From the NCBI RefSeq assembly GCF_001698815.1, contig NZ_LGSI01000070.1, positions 1 through 47,675 of the forward strand: DNA of 47,675 bases, written 5' to 3'. Below, piece after piece: positions 32,616-41,520 of this stretch. Source of the stretch: Pseudomonas syringae. GTDB taxonomy: Bacteria > Pseudomonadota > Gammaproteobacteria > Pseudomonadales > Pseudomonadaceae. Made by a program: the position numbers and the translations under genes. The notes under the pieces are model-generated. The model ran no database searches, had not been told where the DNA came from, and saw only the letters and a program-made list of their open reading frames with translations. The first letter of the stretch is position 1; each line of letters begins with the position of its first letter.

Positions 32616-35369
32616 TTATTGGGTGCTACCTCCTGAATTGCCATTGCCCGTCGGCGTAACCGGCGCCGGGGCCGGTGTATCCAGTCCGTCGCCACTGGCC
32701 TGATCATCATTGCCGTTCATGGCCAGCTGGCGGGCGGTGACCTTGGTCGCGGTCACTACCGTAGGCGGCAGCGGATTGCTATTGGCGACTGACAGCGACT
32801 GGCGGTAAGGGCTGAGCAGGCGTGTCCTCAAACGGATGTCGTTGGACGCCGCACCAACGCCGATGTCGAAGGTGTCGCCATCGATCACCCAGTTACTGGT
32901 GGCAGGGTTGTAGTACGCCAGCGAGCGACCGTTAAGTTCGATCGTCACCCGCTGCCGTTCGCCAGGCTGCAGAAACACTTTCTGGTAGCCCTTGAGCTCC
33001 TTGATCGGCCGTTCCAGGCGCGGGTTGCGTTGGCCAACGTACAGCTGAGCGACTTCGGCGCCAGCCCGTTGCCCGGTGTTGGTGATGTCGAACGAGACCT
33101 GGACCGGTGTATTGCCCAGCGCCACCGCCGGAGTGATGCGGATGCCGGAATAGCGGAACTGGGTGTACGACAGGCCGTAGCCGAAGGGGTAAAGTGGCGT
33201 GGTGCCTTTTTTCTCGTACCCGCGATAGCCCGATAGCAAGTCATTGGCGTAGCTGGTCTGAGTGATGACGCCTTCGTTGTCGAACTGCGGGAAGTAGGAG
33301 AACAGAGGGTTGTCCTGAATATCTCGCTCCAGGCTGATCGGCAGTTTGGCGGAAGGATTGACGCGGCCGAAAATGATCTCAGCCAATGCCTGCCCGCCGT
33401 TCTGGCCAGGATAGAACGCATACAGAAGGCCCGAGACCTGGTCGACCCAGTCACTGACCTTGAGCCCCGTCCCGCCATGCAGCGCCACGATGGTTTTCGG
33501 GTTCTGCGCGGCGATGCTCTGGATCATTTGGCCCTGGTATTCCGGCAGCTCGAACATGTGGTCCCAGCCTTCGCCTTCGTACTCGTTGCTGTTGCCCGCC
33601 GCCACCACCACCGCGTCGTAGGACGCGATATCGGCCGGCGCCACCAGTGAAGCCCAGCTGAAGCGGACCCCGGTGTAACCGCCCAAGCTCGCGACATAAG
33701 CAGGCCTGCGCGAATACTCTAGCACCACGTCGTAGGTCTGGCCGGCTTCCAGCGTGTACTTGGCGTAAGCCGGAATAGTGGGTGGAATCGGGTTATTGGG
33801 CAGCGGTTCACCGTCGCCGTTATCGAGGATCTGCTGGCCGTTGATCCGCAGCCGGATCAAGCCGTCCGCCCGTACCTTGAACACATGCTCGCCGCTGATC
33901 GTCGGCGTGATCCTGCCGCTCCAGCGGATCGAGGTGTTGCGGTCGTTGCCGTCGGTGGGCAGATCTTCGTCGCTGTCCCAGTTGAGATCGACGTAGGTTT
34001 CGGTTCTGGTGGCCGCCGGGGTGCCGGACCAGTCGGGGTTGGTGAAGTACTCGGCGGTCATTCCTGGTACGGAGGTGGTGCCGTCACTGTCCAGGTGGGT
34101 CCATACCGCCGCTTGCGGATCCAGAGACAGGCTGTCGAGGAAAGTGACCTGCGCGTTCGAAGCGACTTGGCGCATGCCACTCACTTCACTGATGTAGTTG
34201 CGCGCCGACACATACGCGCTGCCGAAGCCAATGGGCGGTGCGTATTTACCCAGCACACCGACCACCGCAATCTTTTTCACCACATTGCGATCCAGTGGCA
34301 AAAAGTTATCTTTGTTTTTCAGCAATACGATCCCTTCCCGCGCCACGTTTAAAGCCGCCTGGTTGCTGGCAGGGTTGTCCATGTCGTGGACGGTTGATGG
34401 CACATAAGTATCAAAATTGAACAAGTAGATCTGCCTGAGTATGCGCAAGACTTTGTCATCAATGGTGGCCACACTTAATACGCCGCTGTCGATGTACGGT
34501 GTCAGGACGGCACTGTTCATTTGTGTACCAAACAGCATGTCAACATCGGCACCTGCCTGGGCTGCTTTCAAGCCATCGAGAATAGCGGCGTAGTCCGATT
34601 GCACGAAACCTGCATAGCCCCAGCCCTGTTTTAATATGTCGCGCAAAAGGTGGCTGCTTTCGCAGGCATAGTCGCCATTCACTTTTTGGAACGAGCACAT
34701 CATCAGTGCGACTTTGCCGTTCTTGGACGCGGACTCGAAGGGGGGAAGTGTCATTTCCCGCAGTGCACGTTCAGGCACACTCTGATTGAGGACAAAACGG
34801 TTGGTTTCCTGATCATTGGCTGCGTAGTGTTTGGCGTCGGCCCAAACTCCACGGGATTGAATACCGTTGATCACCGCTGGCGCCATACTTGCTCCCAGAA
34901 ACGGATCTTCGCCGGTGAGATATTCAAAGTTACGCCCGCCGTAAGGCATCCGGTACATGTTCATGCCAGGGCCGGTGATGTAGTGATACCCGCCGGTGGC
35001 GGTGTCATAGCCAAGCGCCCGACCGAAATCCACCGCCCGACGCAGATTGAAAGTCGCCGCCAGGTTGGGGCCGCTGGGGTACACCACGCCCTGATCATTG
35101 CCCTGATTGGTATATCGCACACCCAGTCCGCCATCGGCGCCGAATATCTGCGGCAGGTTGAATCGAGGTAAAGGCTTGATATCCCAGCCTCCGGTGCCAC
35201 TGATGTAACTGAGCTTTTCCTCCAGTGTCATTTGGCTGAGTGTCTGTTGCGCTAGAGTATTGGCCTGTTGAAGCGTTCGAGCCGAGAGCGGGCCGCTGTA
35301 CATTTGCGCGATGCTGATTGCAAGAAGGGTAAAGGCTGTTGCAAGTTTAGGCGAGTTTGTTTTTCTCAT
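32616..35369 (-). CDS. Exported GH3 beta-glucosidase-like hydrolase with PA14 domain
   Basis: The protein is 917 aa from the ATG at 35369, with GGAGTAATT upstream; the frame is open to 35435 but no better start exists. A signal peptide (LATAFTLLAISIAQMYSG, cleaved near LSARTLQ) precedes the GH3 N-domain (FGADGGLGVRYTNQG; KHYAANDQETNR). The probable nucleophile is Asp259 in FVQSDYAA. The C-domain has an inserted PA14 domain at about residues 430-570 (MTAEYFTNPDWSG ... YTGVRFSW), a carbohydrate-contact module. A fibronectin-III-like domain follows (PVQVSFDITNTGQRAGAEVA). A Ser/Pro/Gly-rich tail ends the protein. It probably hydrolyses beta-glucosides in the periplasm or outside the cell. It is divergent from a type II secretion operon, so it is a possible cargo, which is inference. 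Confidence 0.87.
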   Translation of the reverse strand: MRKTNSPKLATAFTLLAISIAQMYSGPLSARTLQQANTLAQQTLSQMTLEEKLSYISGTGGWDIKPLPRFNLPQIFGADGGLGVRYTNQGNDQGVVYPSGPNLAATFNLRRAVDFGRALGYDTATGGYHYITGPGMNMYRMPYGGRNFEYLTGEDPFLGASMAPAVINGIQSRGVWADAKHYAANDQETNRFVLNQSVPERALREMTLPPFESASKNGKVALMMCSFQKVNGDYACESSHLLRDILKQGWGYAGFVQSDYAAILDGLKAAQAGADVDMLFGTQMNSAVLTPYIDSGVLSVATIDDKVLRILRQIYLFNFDTYVPSTVHDMDNPASNQAALNVAREGIVLLKNKDNFLPLDRNVVKKIAVVGVLGKYAPPIGFGSAYVSARNYISEVSGMRQVASNAQVTFLDSLSLDPQAAVWTHLDSDGTTSVPGMTAEYFTNPDWSGTPAATRTETYVDLNWDSDEDLPTDGNDRNTSIRWSGRITPTISGEHVFKVRADGLIRLRINGQQILDNGDGEPLPNNPIPPTIPAYAKYTLEAGQTYDVVLEYSRRPAYVASLGGYTGVRFSWASLVAPADIASYDAVVVAAGNSNEYEGEGWDHMFELPEYQGQMIQSIAAQNPKTIVALHGGTGLKVSDWVDQVSGLLYAFYPGQNGGQALAEIIFGRVNPSAKLPISLERDIQDNPLFSYFPQFDNEGVITQTSYANDLLSGYRGYEKKGTTPLYPFGYGLSYTQFRYSGIRITPAVALGNTPVQVSFDITNTGQRAGAEVAQLYVGQRNPRLERPIKELKGYQKVFLQPGERQRVTIELNGRSLAYYNPATSNWVIDGDTFDIGVGAASNDIRLRTRLLSPYRQSLSVANSNPLPPTVVTATKVTARQLAMNGNDDQASGDGLDTPAPAPVTPTGNGNSGGSTQ

Positions 35370-35823
35370 TTTAATTACTCCCGCCGTCGACCCTCCCGGG
35401 AGAGTCGGGCGTAAAAATAACGACAACGAGGGCAAACTGTTAATCGGGTGATACAGACTTCAATCTTTGATGCCCTGATGAAGGCCCGCGGCCATATATG
35501 TCTGGTCCGCGCTGGATGCTACTGATTGGATCCGCTTATCCCGCCTCGTATATCCGGTGTCATTGTGTTATGACGGACATGCACCCGAACAATGACTGTT
35601 GCATAGGACGCCCAAACATTGAGCGAAGTCAAACGTCGCGGGTGAGTTGGTTATTATAAATTCTTATAAGGCTTTCCTTTATTTCAGCGTTAAGATATTT
35701 ACAGGTAAATCTGATTTCAGGTTGCGAAGAGAACAACTGGCGTCTAAGGTTCTCTGTGCTTGAATGACGCAAACAAGACGCTTCAAAGTAATTGCTTAGC
35801 TAACTAAGTTGGAGACTTATTAT
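35370..35823 (+). other. Divergent intergenic region (GH3 / T2SS operon)
   Basis: These 454 bp hold no convincing gene on either strand. A small inverted repeat GTCAT-TGTGTT-ATGAC lies at 35559-35574 and could bind a regulator. The sequence is AT-rich from about 35640 to 35800, as expected for promoters of the operon starting at 35824. I could not name a specific promoter. Confidence 0.5.
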
Positions 35824-36036
35824 ATGAGACGCTCGATGCAGATGTGTGCAGTTCTCTGTGCGCTCTTTGCTGTTTCAACTATTGCCAATGGGGCCGATTC
35901 GACCAACACCTCAGGTGCTCCAGATTCTAAGGTCATGACCCAGACTCACGATAACAAGGCGGCGGGCAACAAACATGGCGACGCTACTAAGGGAGGACGC
36001 CCAACCAGCCAGACGGGTGCAGCTACCCGGCCATGA
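35824..36036 (+). CDS. Small secreted protein (unrecognised)
   Basis: The protein is 70 aa from the ATG at 35824, with GTTGGAGA 10 bp upstream. A signal peptide (MRRSMQMCAVLCALFAVSTI, cleaved near ANGAD) is followed by a hydrophilic, Thr/Ser/Lys/Gly-rich mature part of about 45 residues with no predicted fold. Its last 62 bases overlap the start of gspE in another frame, suggesting translational coupling to the secretion operon. I do not recognise a family. A small periplasmic partner or regulator of the secretion system is possible from position only. Confidence 0.6.
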   Translation: MRRSMQMCAVLCALFAVSTIANGADSTNTSGAPDSKVMTQTHDNKAAGNKHGDATKGGRPTSQTGAATRP

Positions 36037-37726
36037 CGCGAGCGTCCTGGATGCCTTATGCAACTGGCTCATGCTCAATGCCGGGCTCAAAGCCGCGGAC
36101 GTCGACCGGGCATTACGCCTATCACCGAACGGTGCCGAGCACAGCAGGTTGCCTAGCCTCCTGACCCGATTGGGGATCGTCTCTGAACTTGAGATGGCTC
36201 AGGCTTGGGCAGCAGTGCTCGACATACCGTTCATGAGCGCCACTGACGCGCCGATTTCCCTGGACCCGTTGCCAATGATCAGCGAGCGATTTCTGCGTTA
36301 CCAGCATGTCGTCCCCGTAGGCTGGGAGGCAGGGCAATTGCAACTATTGGCCTGCGATCCGGGCGATCCGTATCCTGCTCGAGCCGTGGCGTTTGCATGC
36401 CGTAAACCTGTGCAGATGCGGGCAGGGACACGCAGCGAAGTCGACAATCTGATCGAGCGCTATTACGGGCATGGGCGCACGGCCATGAGCAGTCTGGTCG
36501 AAGACATTGACAGCGAAAATGCCGCCCAGGCAGAAGATATCGAACACCTCAGGGACCTCGCTAGCGAGGCGCCCGTCATCCGCATGGTCAACCTGATCCT
36601 GCAGCGTGCCGTTGAACAACGCGCCTCGGATATCCATATCGAACCCTTTGACAACCAGTTCAAGGTCCGTTACCGGATCGACGGGATACTGGTGGACAGC
36701 GAAGCGCCACCCCCCAGCTCTGCGCCGGCGGTGATCTCCCGCATCAAGATCATGGCCCGTCTGGACATCGCCGAACGAAGACTGCCTCAGGACGGGCGGA
36801 TCATGCTGCGCATGCAAGGCAAGGAACTCGATCTGCGAGTCTCGACGGTGCCCACCAGCTTCGGTGAGTCGGTGGTCATGCGGCTGCTGGATCGAGAGAC
36901 AGTTAATTTCGATCTTCAGAGCTTGGGCTTCGATGACTTTCAACTTTCAGGTCTGCTGGCATTACTGGAACGCCCTCACGGCATCCTCCTGGTTACCGGC
37001 CCCACTGGCTCGGGTAAAACCACCACGCTTTACACCGCTCTGACACGGCTCAACACCTGCGAGCGCAAGATCATCACCGTCGAAGACCCGGTGGAGTACC
37101 AGATCCAGGGTATCAATCAGATTCAGGTCAAGCCGGCCATCGGCCTGGATTTCGCCATGACCTTGCGCTCCATCGTCCGTCAGGATCCGGACGTGATCAT
37201 GATCGGCGAAATGCGCGATCTGGAAACCTGTCGCATCGCGATTCAGTCTTCATTGACCGGACATCTGGTGCTGTCAACCCTGCACACCAACAGCGCGGCG
37301 GCGAGCATCACCCGGCTGCTGGACATGGGCGTGGAGAGCTACATGATCGCCTCGACGGTGATCGGCGTTCTGGCGCAGCGCCTGGTGCGCCGACTGGACC
37401 CACGGTATAGCGAGGCGTTCGAAGTGTCGCAGGCATTAGTGGTGGCATACGGTCTGGAGCAGTTAACCGAGCGCCGCCCGATCCTGCTGTACCGACCTCG
37501 GTCCGACGCGCCTGGCGGTGGGTATCACGGACGTTGCGCGCTCACCGAACTATTGGTGATGAACGATGAGCTGCGCAGCCTGCTGATGAATCATGCCGAT
37601 GCCGGGACCCTTGAACAGGCGGCACGGCGCGGCGGTTTGCGTACTCTGTATGAAGATGGTCTGCGCCAGGCGCTGGCGGGCGTCACTACGCTGGAAGAGG
37701 TGCTGCGCGTCACACGCAGCGAATAG
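35975..37726 (+). CDS. gspE: Type II secretion ATPase GspE
   Basis: The protein is 583 aa. N1E-type domain at about residues 15-150 (LLTRLGIVSELEMAQAWAAV), then N2E (ASDIHIEPFDNQFKVRYRID). The C-terminal ATPase has Walker A GPTGSGKTTT (from about residue 342), the Asp box VEDPVEYQI, Walker B IMIGEMRD and the His box STLHTN. Unusually, the tetra-cysteine zinc module normally after the His box is not present. The stretch RLVRRLDPRYSEAFEV replaces the usual CPxC, and only one Cys (GRCALTEL) remains. The ATG at 35975 overlaps the small secreted-protein gene by 62 bases. GspE powers pseudopilus assembly from the cytoplasm, bound to GspL. Confidence 0.93.
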   Translation: MATLLREDAQPARRVQLPGHDASVLDALCNWLMLNAGLKAADVDRALRLSPNGAEHSRLPSLLTRLGIVSELEMAQAWAAVLDIPFMSATDAPISLDPLPMISERFLRYQHVVPVGWEAGQLQLLACDPGDPYPARAVAFACRKPVQMRAGTRSEVDNLIERYYGHGRTAMSSLVEDIDSENAAQAEDIEHLRDLASEAPVIRMVNLILQRAVEQRASDIHIEPFDNQFKVRYRIDGILVDSEAPPPSSAPAVISRIKIMARLDIAERRLPQDGRIMLRMQGKELDLRVSTVPTSFGESVVMRLLDRETVNFDLQSLGFDDFQLSGLLALLERPHGILLVTGPTGSGKTTTLYTALTRLNTCERKIITVEDPVEYQIQGINQIQVKPAIGLDFAMTLRSIVRQDPDVIMIGEMRDLETCRIAIQSSLTGHLVLSTLHTNSAAASITRLLDMGVESYMIASTVIGVLAQRLVRRLDPRYSEAFEVSQALVVAYGLEQLTERRPILLYRPRSDAPGGGYHGRCALTELLVMNDELRSLLMNHADAGTLEQAARRGGLRTLYEDGLRQALAGVTTLEEVLRVTRSE

Positions 37727-37751
37727 GCGAATAAAAAGATTGGGGCCTGCA

Positions 37752-38957
37752 ATGGCTATGTTTCGCTACCGTATCGTGGACGCCGATGGCACCGCGCGTC
37801 AGGGCCAGATGGATGCAGGCGACCGTCAGGATCTGGCCCTGCAGCTTCAACGCCAGGGTGCGCTGGTTCTGCACATCGAACCGGCGAAGGGCCAATGGGT
37901 TCACTGGCGACCCAGTCGCAGCTTGCCCCCACGAGCGCTAATGGCGTTCACCCAGCAACTGGCGATTCTGCTCAATGCCGGCCTGCCGCTGGATCGCGCG
38001 CTGGGCATTCTCATCAAACAGCCCGGTGCCCGGCAGACTCCGGCCCGTGCGCTGCTCGACCGGGTACGCGAACGGGTCAAGGCCGGGCAGCCTTTATCGG
38101 CGGCGTTGGCAAAGGAGCCCCATCAGTTCACGCCGCTGTACCTGAGCCTGGTACACGCCGGGGAAGCGGGCGGTGCACTGGAAGACAGCCTGCGTCAGCT
38201 CGCTGAGTATCTGGAGCGCAGTGAGGCGCTTCGCAGCGAAGTCACCAACGCCTTGATCTATCCGACTTTCCTGGTGGTGGGCGTGCTCGGCTCGCTGGTG
38301 CTATTGCTGGCGTACGTGGTGCCGCAGTTCGTGCCGATTTTTCAGGACCTGGGCGTGCCGATTCCATTCGTCACCGAACTCATCCTCGCCATGGGGCAGT
38401 TCTTCAATCGGTTCTGGCTGCTATTGGTTGCACTGATCGTGATGGGCGCGATGATCACCCGGCGTGCGCTATGCGATCCAGCACGACGGTTGCGTTGGGA
38501 TCGCCGTCTGTTGAGTTGGCCGGTCACCGGCACTTTGTTGCAGCGCCTGGAAGCGGCGCGGCTGGCGCGGACCCTGGGCACGCTGCTGCAAAACGGCGTG
38601 GCCCTGCTTGGTGCGCTGAAGATTGCTGCTGCAGTGGTCAGCAACCGGGCGGTGCGCGCTCAGGTCGAGCTGGCGAGCGAACAGGTTAAGGGCGGTGGAT
38701 CGCTGGCCCTTGCCTTGAGCCGGGACAACCTTCTGCCGGAACTGGCGCTGCAGATGATTCAGGTGGGCGAAGAAGCAGGCCAGCTCGACACCATGTTGCT
38801 CAAGGTGGCGCAGGTGTTCGATGGCGAAGCCCGCCACAGCATCGCGCGCCTGCTGGCTGCGCTGGTGCCCACACTGACCATCGTCATGGCAGTGATGGTG
38901 GCCTTCATCATGCTGGCCATCATGTTGCCGTTGATGAGCCTCACCAGTAACATTTGA
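37752..38957 (+). CDS. gspF: Type II secretion inner-membrane protein GspF
   Basis: The protein is 401 aa from the ATG at 37752 (MAMFRYRIVDADGTARQG); the open frame upstream to 37593 is a shadow of gspE. Two T2SSF domains are visible, one around residues 60-180 (LMAFTQQLAILLNAGLPLDR) and one around 265-385 (ARLARTLGTLLQNGVALLGA). Three transmembrane helices are predicted. GspF forms the platform with GspL and GspE. It is 26 bp after gspE. Confidence 0.93.
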   Translation: MAMFRYRIVDADGTARQGQMDAGDRQDLALQLQRQGALVLHIEPAKGQWVHWRPSRSLPPRALMAFTQQLAILLNAGLPLDRALGILIKQPGARQTPARALLDRVRERVKAGQPLSAALAKEPHQFTPLYLSLVHAGEAGGALEDSLRQLAEYLERSEALRSEVTNALIYPTFLVVGVLGSLVLLLAYVVPQFVPIFQDLGVPIPFVTELILAMGQFFNRFWLLLVALIVMGAMITRRALCDPARRLRWDRRLLSWPVTGTLLQRLEAARLARTLGTLLQNGVALLGALKIAAAVVSNRAVRAQVELASEQVKGGGSLALALSRDNLLPELALQMIQVGEEAGQLDTMLLKVAQVFDGEARHSIARLLAALVPTLTIVMAVMVAFIMLAIMLPLMSLTSNI

Positions 38958-38968
38958 GGGCCTTGAAG

Positions 38969-39379
38969 ATGCTGTCGCTCAGGCGTACACGCGGTTTCAC
39001 GTTGCTGGAGATGCTGGCGGTCATCGTGCTGTTGGGCATCGTTGCAACCATCGTGGTGCGCCAAGTAGGCGGCAACGTCGACAAGGGCAAATACGGCGCT
39101 GGCAAAGCGCAGCTGGCCAGCCTGGGCATGAAGATCGAAAGCTACGGATTGGACATGGGTTCGCCGCCCAAGGACCTCGCGCAACTGGTCAACAAGCCGG
39201 CCGGTTCGAACAGTTGGGCGGGGCCCTACGCCAAACCTTCAGACCTCAAGGACCCATTCGGTCATGGGTTCGGCTACCGCTTCCCCGGCCAGCACGGCAG
39301 TTTCGATCTGATTTTCTACGGTCAGGACGGCCAGCCCGGGGGCGAGGGCTACAGCGCTGATCTGGGGAACTGGGAGTGA
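38969..39379 (+). CDS. gspG: Major pseudopilin GspG
   Basis: The protein is 136 aa from the ATG at 38969 (MLSLRRTRGFTLLEML). The prepilin peptidase site is G|FTLLE with Glu at +5, followed by a hydrophobic helix. The C-terminal part has the calcium-binding-type segment of GspG (SWAGPYAKPSDLKDPFGHGF). It polymerises into the pseudopilus. No prepilin peptidase gene is in the operon, so PilD encoded elsewhere should process it. Confidence 0.93.
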   Translation: MLSLRRTRGFTLLEMLAVIVLLGIVATIVVRQVGGNVDKGKYGAGKAQLASLGMKIESYGLDMGSPPKDLAQLVNKPAGSNSWAGPYAKPSDLKDPFGHGFGYRFPGQHGSFDLIFYGQDGQPGGEGYSADLGNWE

Positions 39380-39813
39380 ACGCTCGCGTGTCGGTGGCCG
39401 GCTTCACCCTACTTGAGCTGTTGATAGTGATAGTCTTGATGGCCGTGGCACTCGGGGTGCTCGGCGTGGGCATGGGCCGGGGGCTGGACGCCAGCCGTGA
39501 TCGACAGGCGGTACGTGAAATGGTCGCGGCACTGCGCCAGACCCGAACCCAGGCGGTGCTGAGCGCTGCCCCCCTGCAATTGCGCTTTGATCTGGCCAAA
39601 CGCAGCTTTCAGGTGCCTGGCCAAGTACCCAGGCAATGGCCGGATAATCTGGCCGTGCAGTTGACCTCTGCCGAACAACTGGGCCCGGCCGTGGCGTTTT
39701 TCCCTGATGGCAGTTCAAGCGGCGGCCACTTGCTGGTAGAGCGGGCAGGGCAGCGCTGGCGGATCGACGTGGGTTGGCTCAACGGTAACGTACGCTGGCA
39801 GGCCGTGCAATGA
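39376..39813 (+). CDS. gspH: Minor pseudopilin GspH
   Basis: The protein is 145 aa and starts at a GTG (39376) overlapping the gspG stop. The leader is very short (MNARVSVAG|FTLLELLIVI), with the prepilin site and Glu at +5. A GspH-type beta region follows (AVAFFPDGSSSGGHLLVER). It forms part of the pseudopilus tip. Confidence 0.88.
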   Translation: MNARVSVAGFTLLELLIVIVLMAVALGVLGVGMGRGLDASRDRQAVREMVAALRQTRTQAVLSAAPLQLRFDLAKRSFQVPGQVPRQWPDNLAVQLTSAEQLGPAVAFFPDGSSSGGHLLVERAGQRWRIDVGWLNGNVRWQAVQ

Positions 39814-40184
39814 AGCGCGCATCCGCAGGCTTCGGACTCTTGGAAATGATCGCCGCGCTGGTGGTGCTGGCGCTGGGGAGCACGGTGCTGCTGATAGCGT
39901 TCGGGCAGGCAGCACACACGCTGGAACAGGTGCGGTCCAGCGACCGCCTGAGCCTTGCGGCCCGGACCCTGATCGACGATCAGCGTGACCAGCCGCTGCA
40001 AGTGGGAGAGCGGTCCGGGACCGAGCATGGCGTTCAATGGCTCCTACAGGTCACACGCGAGCCAGGGCCTGCGTCGGCACTGCCGTTGCTGCGGCTGCAA
40101 CTGACGGTGGCTCAGGGCGGTCGGGAGTTGCGCTTGAGCACTCTGGCAGTGCAATCGGCGCCGGCCCTGAGTGCCAATCCGTGA
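39810..40184 (+). CDS. gspI: Minor pseudopilin GspI
   Basis: The protein is 124 aa and overlaps gspH by 4 bp (ATGA). The leader MKRASAG|FGLLEMIAALVV has the prepilin site with Leu-Leu-Glu. The short C-terminal domain and position between H and J identify it as GspI, which with J and K forms the tip complex. Confidence 0.87.
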   Translation: MKRASAGFGLLEMIAALVVLALGSTVLLIAFGQAAHTLEQVRSSDRLSLAARTLIDDQRDQPLQVGERSGTEHGVQWLLQVTREPGPASALPLLRLQLTVAQGGRELRLSTLAVQSAPALSANP

Positions 40185-40801
40185 GGCGCCTGTCCCGAGG
40201 TTTCACTCTGCTGGAAATGTTGCTGGCGCTGGTCCTGCTGGGGGTGCTGACTGCGCTGGTGGCCGGTGCGTTGCTGGGGGCCAATCGTGCGCTGCTCAAG
40301 GGCGAACGCTACAGCCAGCGCCTGGACGAGTTGCGAGCCACGCAGAACTTTCTGCACAAGGCGCTGCAGGGCGCCTTGCCGCTGGAGATTCAAGCCGCCG
40401 GGGACGACCGGGCAGTTATTTTCGAGGGCCAGCCTCAACGTTTGCGGTTCGCCGCCGGGCTGGACAGCGTGCTGGGCGGCGGCATCCAGTTGCACACCTT
40501 CGAGGTGGTGGGCAGCGGCAAAGGCAACGCGTTGCAAGTGCGCTTCGAACACTTGCAAAGTGCGGGCGGCGGGGCGTGGGGCCAGCCGCAGGTTTTGCTG
40601 CATGGCGTGCGCGATGTTCGCTTCAGTTATCGAGGCCGTGACACCCGGGGCGTCCGAACCGGCTGGTTGCAGACCTGGCCGTGGCCTGCAAGGCTCCCCG
40701 AAGCAATTCGCATCAACCTGAACAGCGACGGCCCCGTGGCCTGGTTTCCGCAGGTGGTAGCCCTGCGCCTGGAACTCAGCGATTTGCAGGTGGCGCCATG
40801 A
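40181..40801 (+). CDS. gspJ: Minor pseudopilin GspJ
   Basis: The protein is 206 aa from the GTG at 40181, overlapping the gspI stop. The leader RRLSRG|FTLLEMLLALVL is a class III prepilin signal. The open frame upstream to 40037 is a shadow of gspI and is rejected, since pseudopilin leaders are short. The globular region has the typical GspJ motif around FSYRG and RINLNSDG. It partners I and K. Confidence 0.88.
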   Translation: MRRLSRGFTLLEMLLALVLLGVLTALVAGALLGANRALLKGERYSQRLDELRATQNFLHKALQGALPLEIQAAGDDRAVIFEGQPQRLRFAAGLDSVLGGGIQLHTFEVVGSGKGNALQVRFEHLQSAGGGAWGQPQVLLHGVRDVRFSYRGRDTRGVRTGWLQTWPWPARLPEAIRINLNSDGPVAWFPQVVALRLELSDLQVAP

Positions 40802-41520
40802 ATCGTCAGCGCGGCATGGCATTACTGCTGGTGTTGTGGGCGCTGGCGCTGTTGACGGTGCTGCTCGGCGCTTTGGTGGTAGAAGTTCGCCAGCAGGTCG
40901 CCCTTGGGTTTTGGCAGCGCGAGCACACCAGAGCCAGTCTCGCAGCCGAGGCAGGCATGAACCTGGCAGTCAGGGCCTTGAGCGACCCGGCAGCGAACCG
41001 GCGCTGGATCACCGATGGCCGCACGCAAACCCTACGCTTTGACGACGCCAGCTTGCAGGTCAGCGTGCGCAGCGAGCGCGGCAAACTGGACCTGAATGCC
41101 GCTTCGGCAACCGATGTGTCGCGTCTGCTGACGGCCTTGGGCGCTTCGCCGACACAGGCGCGCACGGTGGCAGCCGCCCTCGATCAGCGTCGGGCGGTTG
41201 GCCAGCCGCCGCTGCGCGCCCTCGAAGAACTGCGCGACCTGACCGGGATGAGCGCGTCGCTGTACCAAAGCCTGCTTGACCAGGTCACGGTCTGGAGCGG
41301 GATGGCCTCGCCGGATCCGGCCTTTGCCACGGGTGTCCTGCGGCGTGCGCTGCATTTGCCGGACATCCAGCCGCTGGGCGTGGACGCCGGGCCGATTGTG
41401 GGAATACGCAGTCAGGCTTATTTACCCGATGGGATAACCGCCGTGGTCGACAGCACCGTACTACTGTTACCCATGGACAGTGGCACCCGACCTTTCCGGG
41501 TCGTGCGCTACAATGAATGA
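40798..41520 (+). CDS. gspK: Minor pseudopilin GspK
   Basis: The protein is 240 aa, and overlaps gspJ by 4 bp. The leader MNRQRG|MALLLVLWALAL has the GspK-type cleavage site without Glu at +5, as is usual for GspK. The alpha domain inserted (KLDLNAASATDVSRLLTAL; LEELRDLTGM) is characteristic. GspK caps the pseudopilus tip. It is shorter than many GspK proteins (about 300 aa). Confidence 0.88.
   Translation: MNRQRGMALLLVLWALALLTVLLGALVVEVRQQVALGFWQREHTRASLAAEAGMNLAVRALSDPAANRRWITDGRTQTLRFDDASLQVSVRSERGKLDLNAASATDVSRLLTALGASPTQARTVAAALDQRRAVGQPPLRALEELRDLTGMSASLYQSLLDQVTVWSGMASPDPAFATGVLRRALHLPDIQPLGVDAGPIVGIRSQAYLPDGITAVVDSTVLLLPMDSGTRPFRVVRYNE

Noticed and set aside
35559..35574. GTCAT-TGTGTT-ATGAC as a Pho box upstream of the T2SS operon
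   Set aside because: It is an inverted repeat, whereas Pho boxes are direct repeats of CTGTCAT-like sequence; phosphate control is not supported.
40037..40180. Upstream extension of GspJ
   Set aside because: It is the gspI coding region in another frame; pseudopilin leaders are short and the GTG at 40181 fits.
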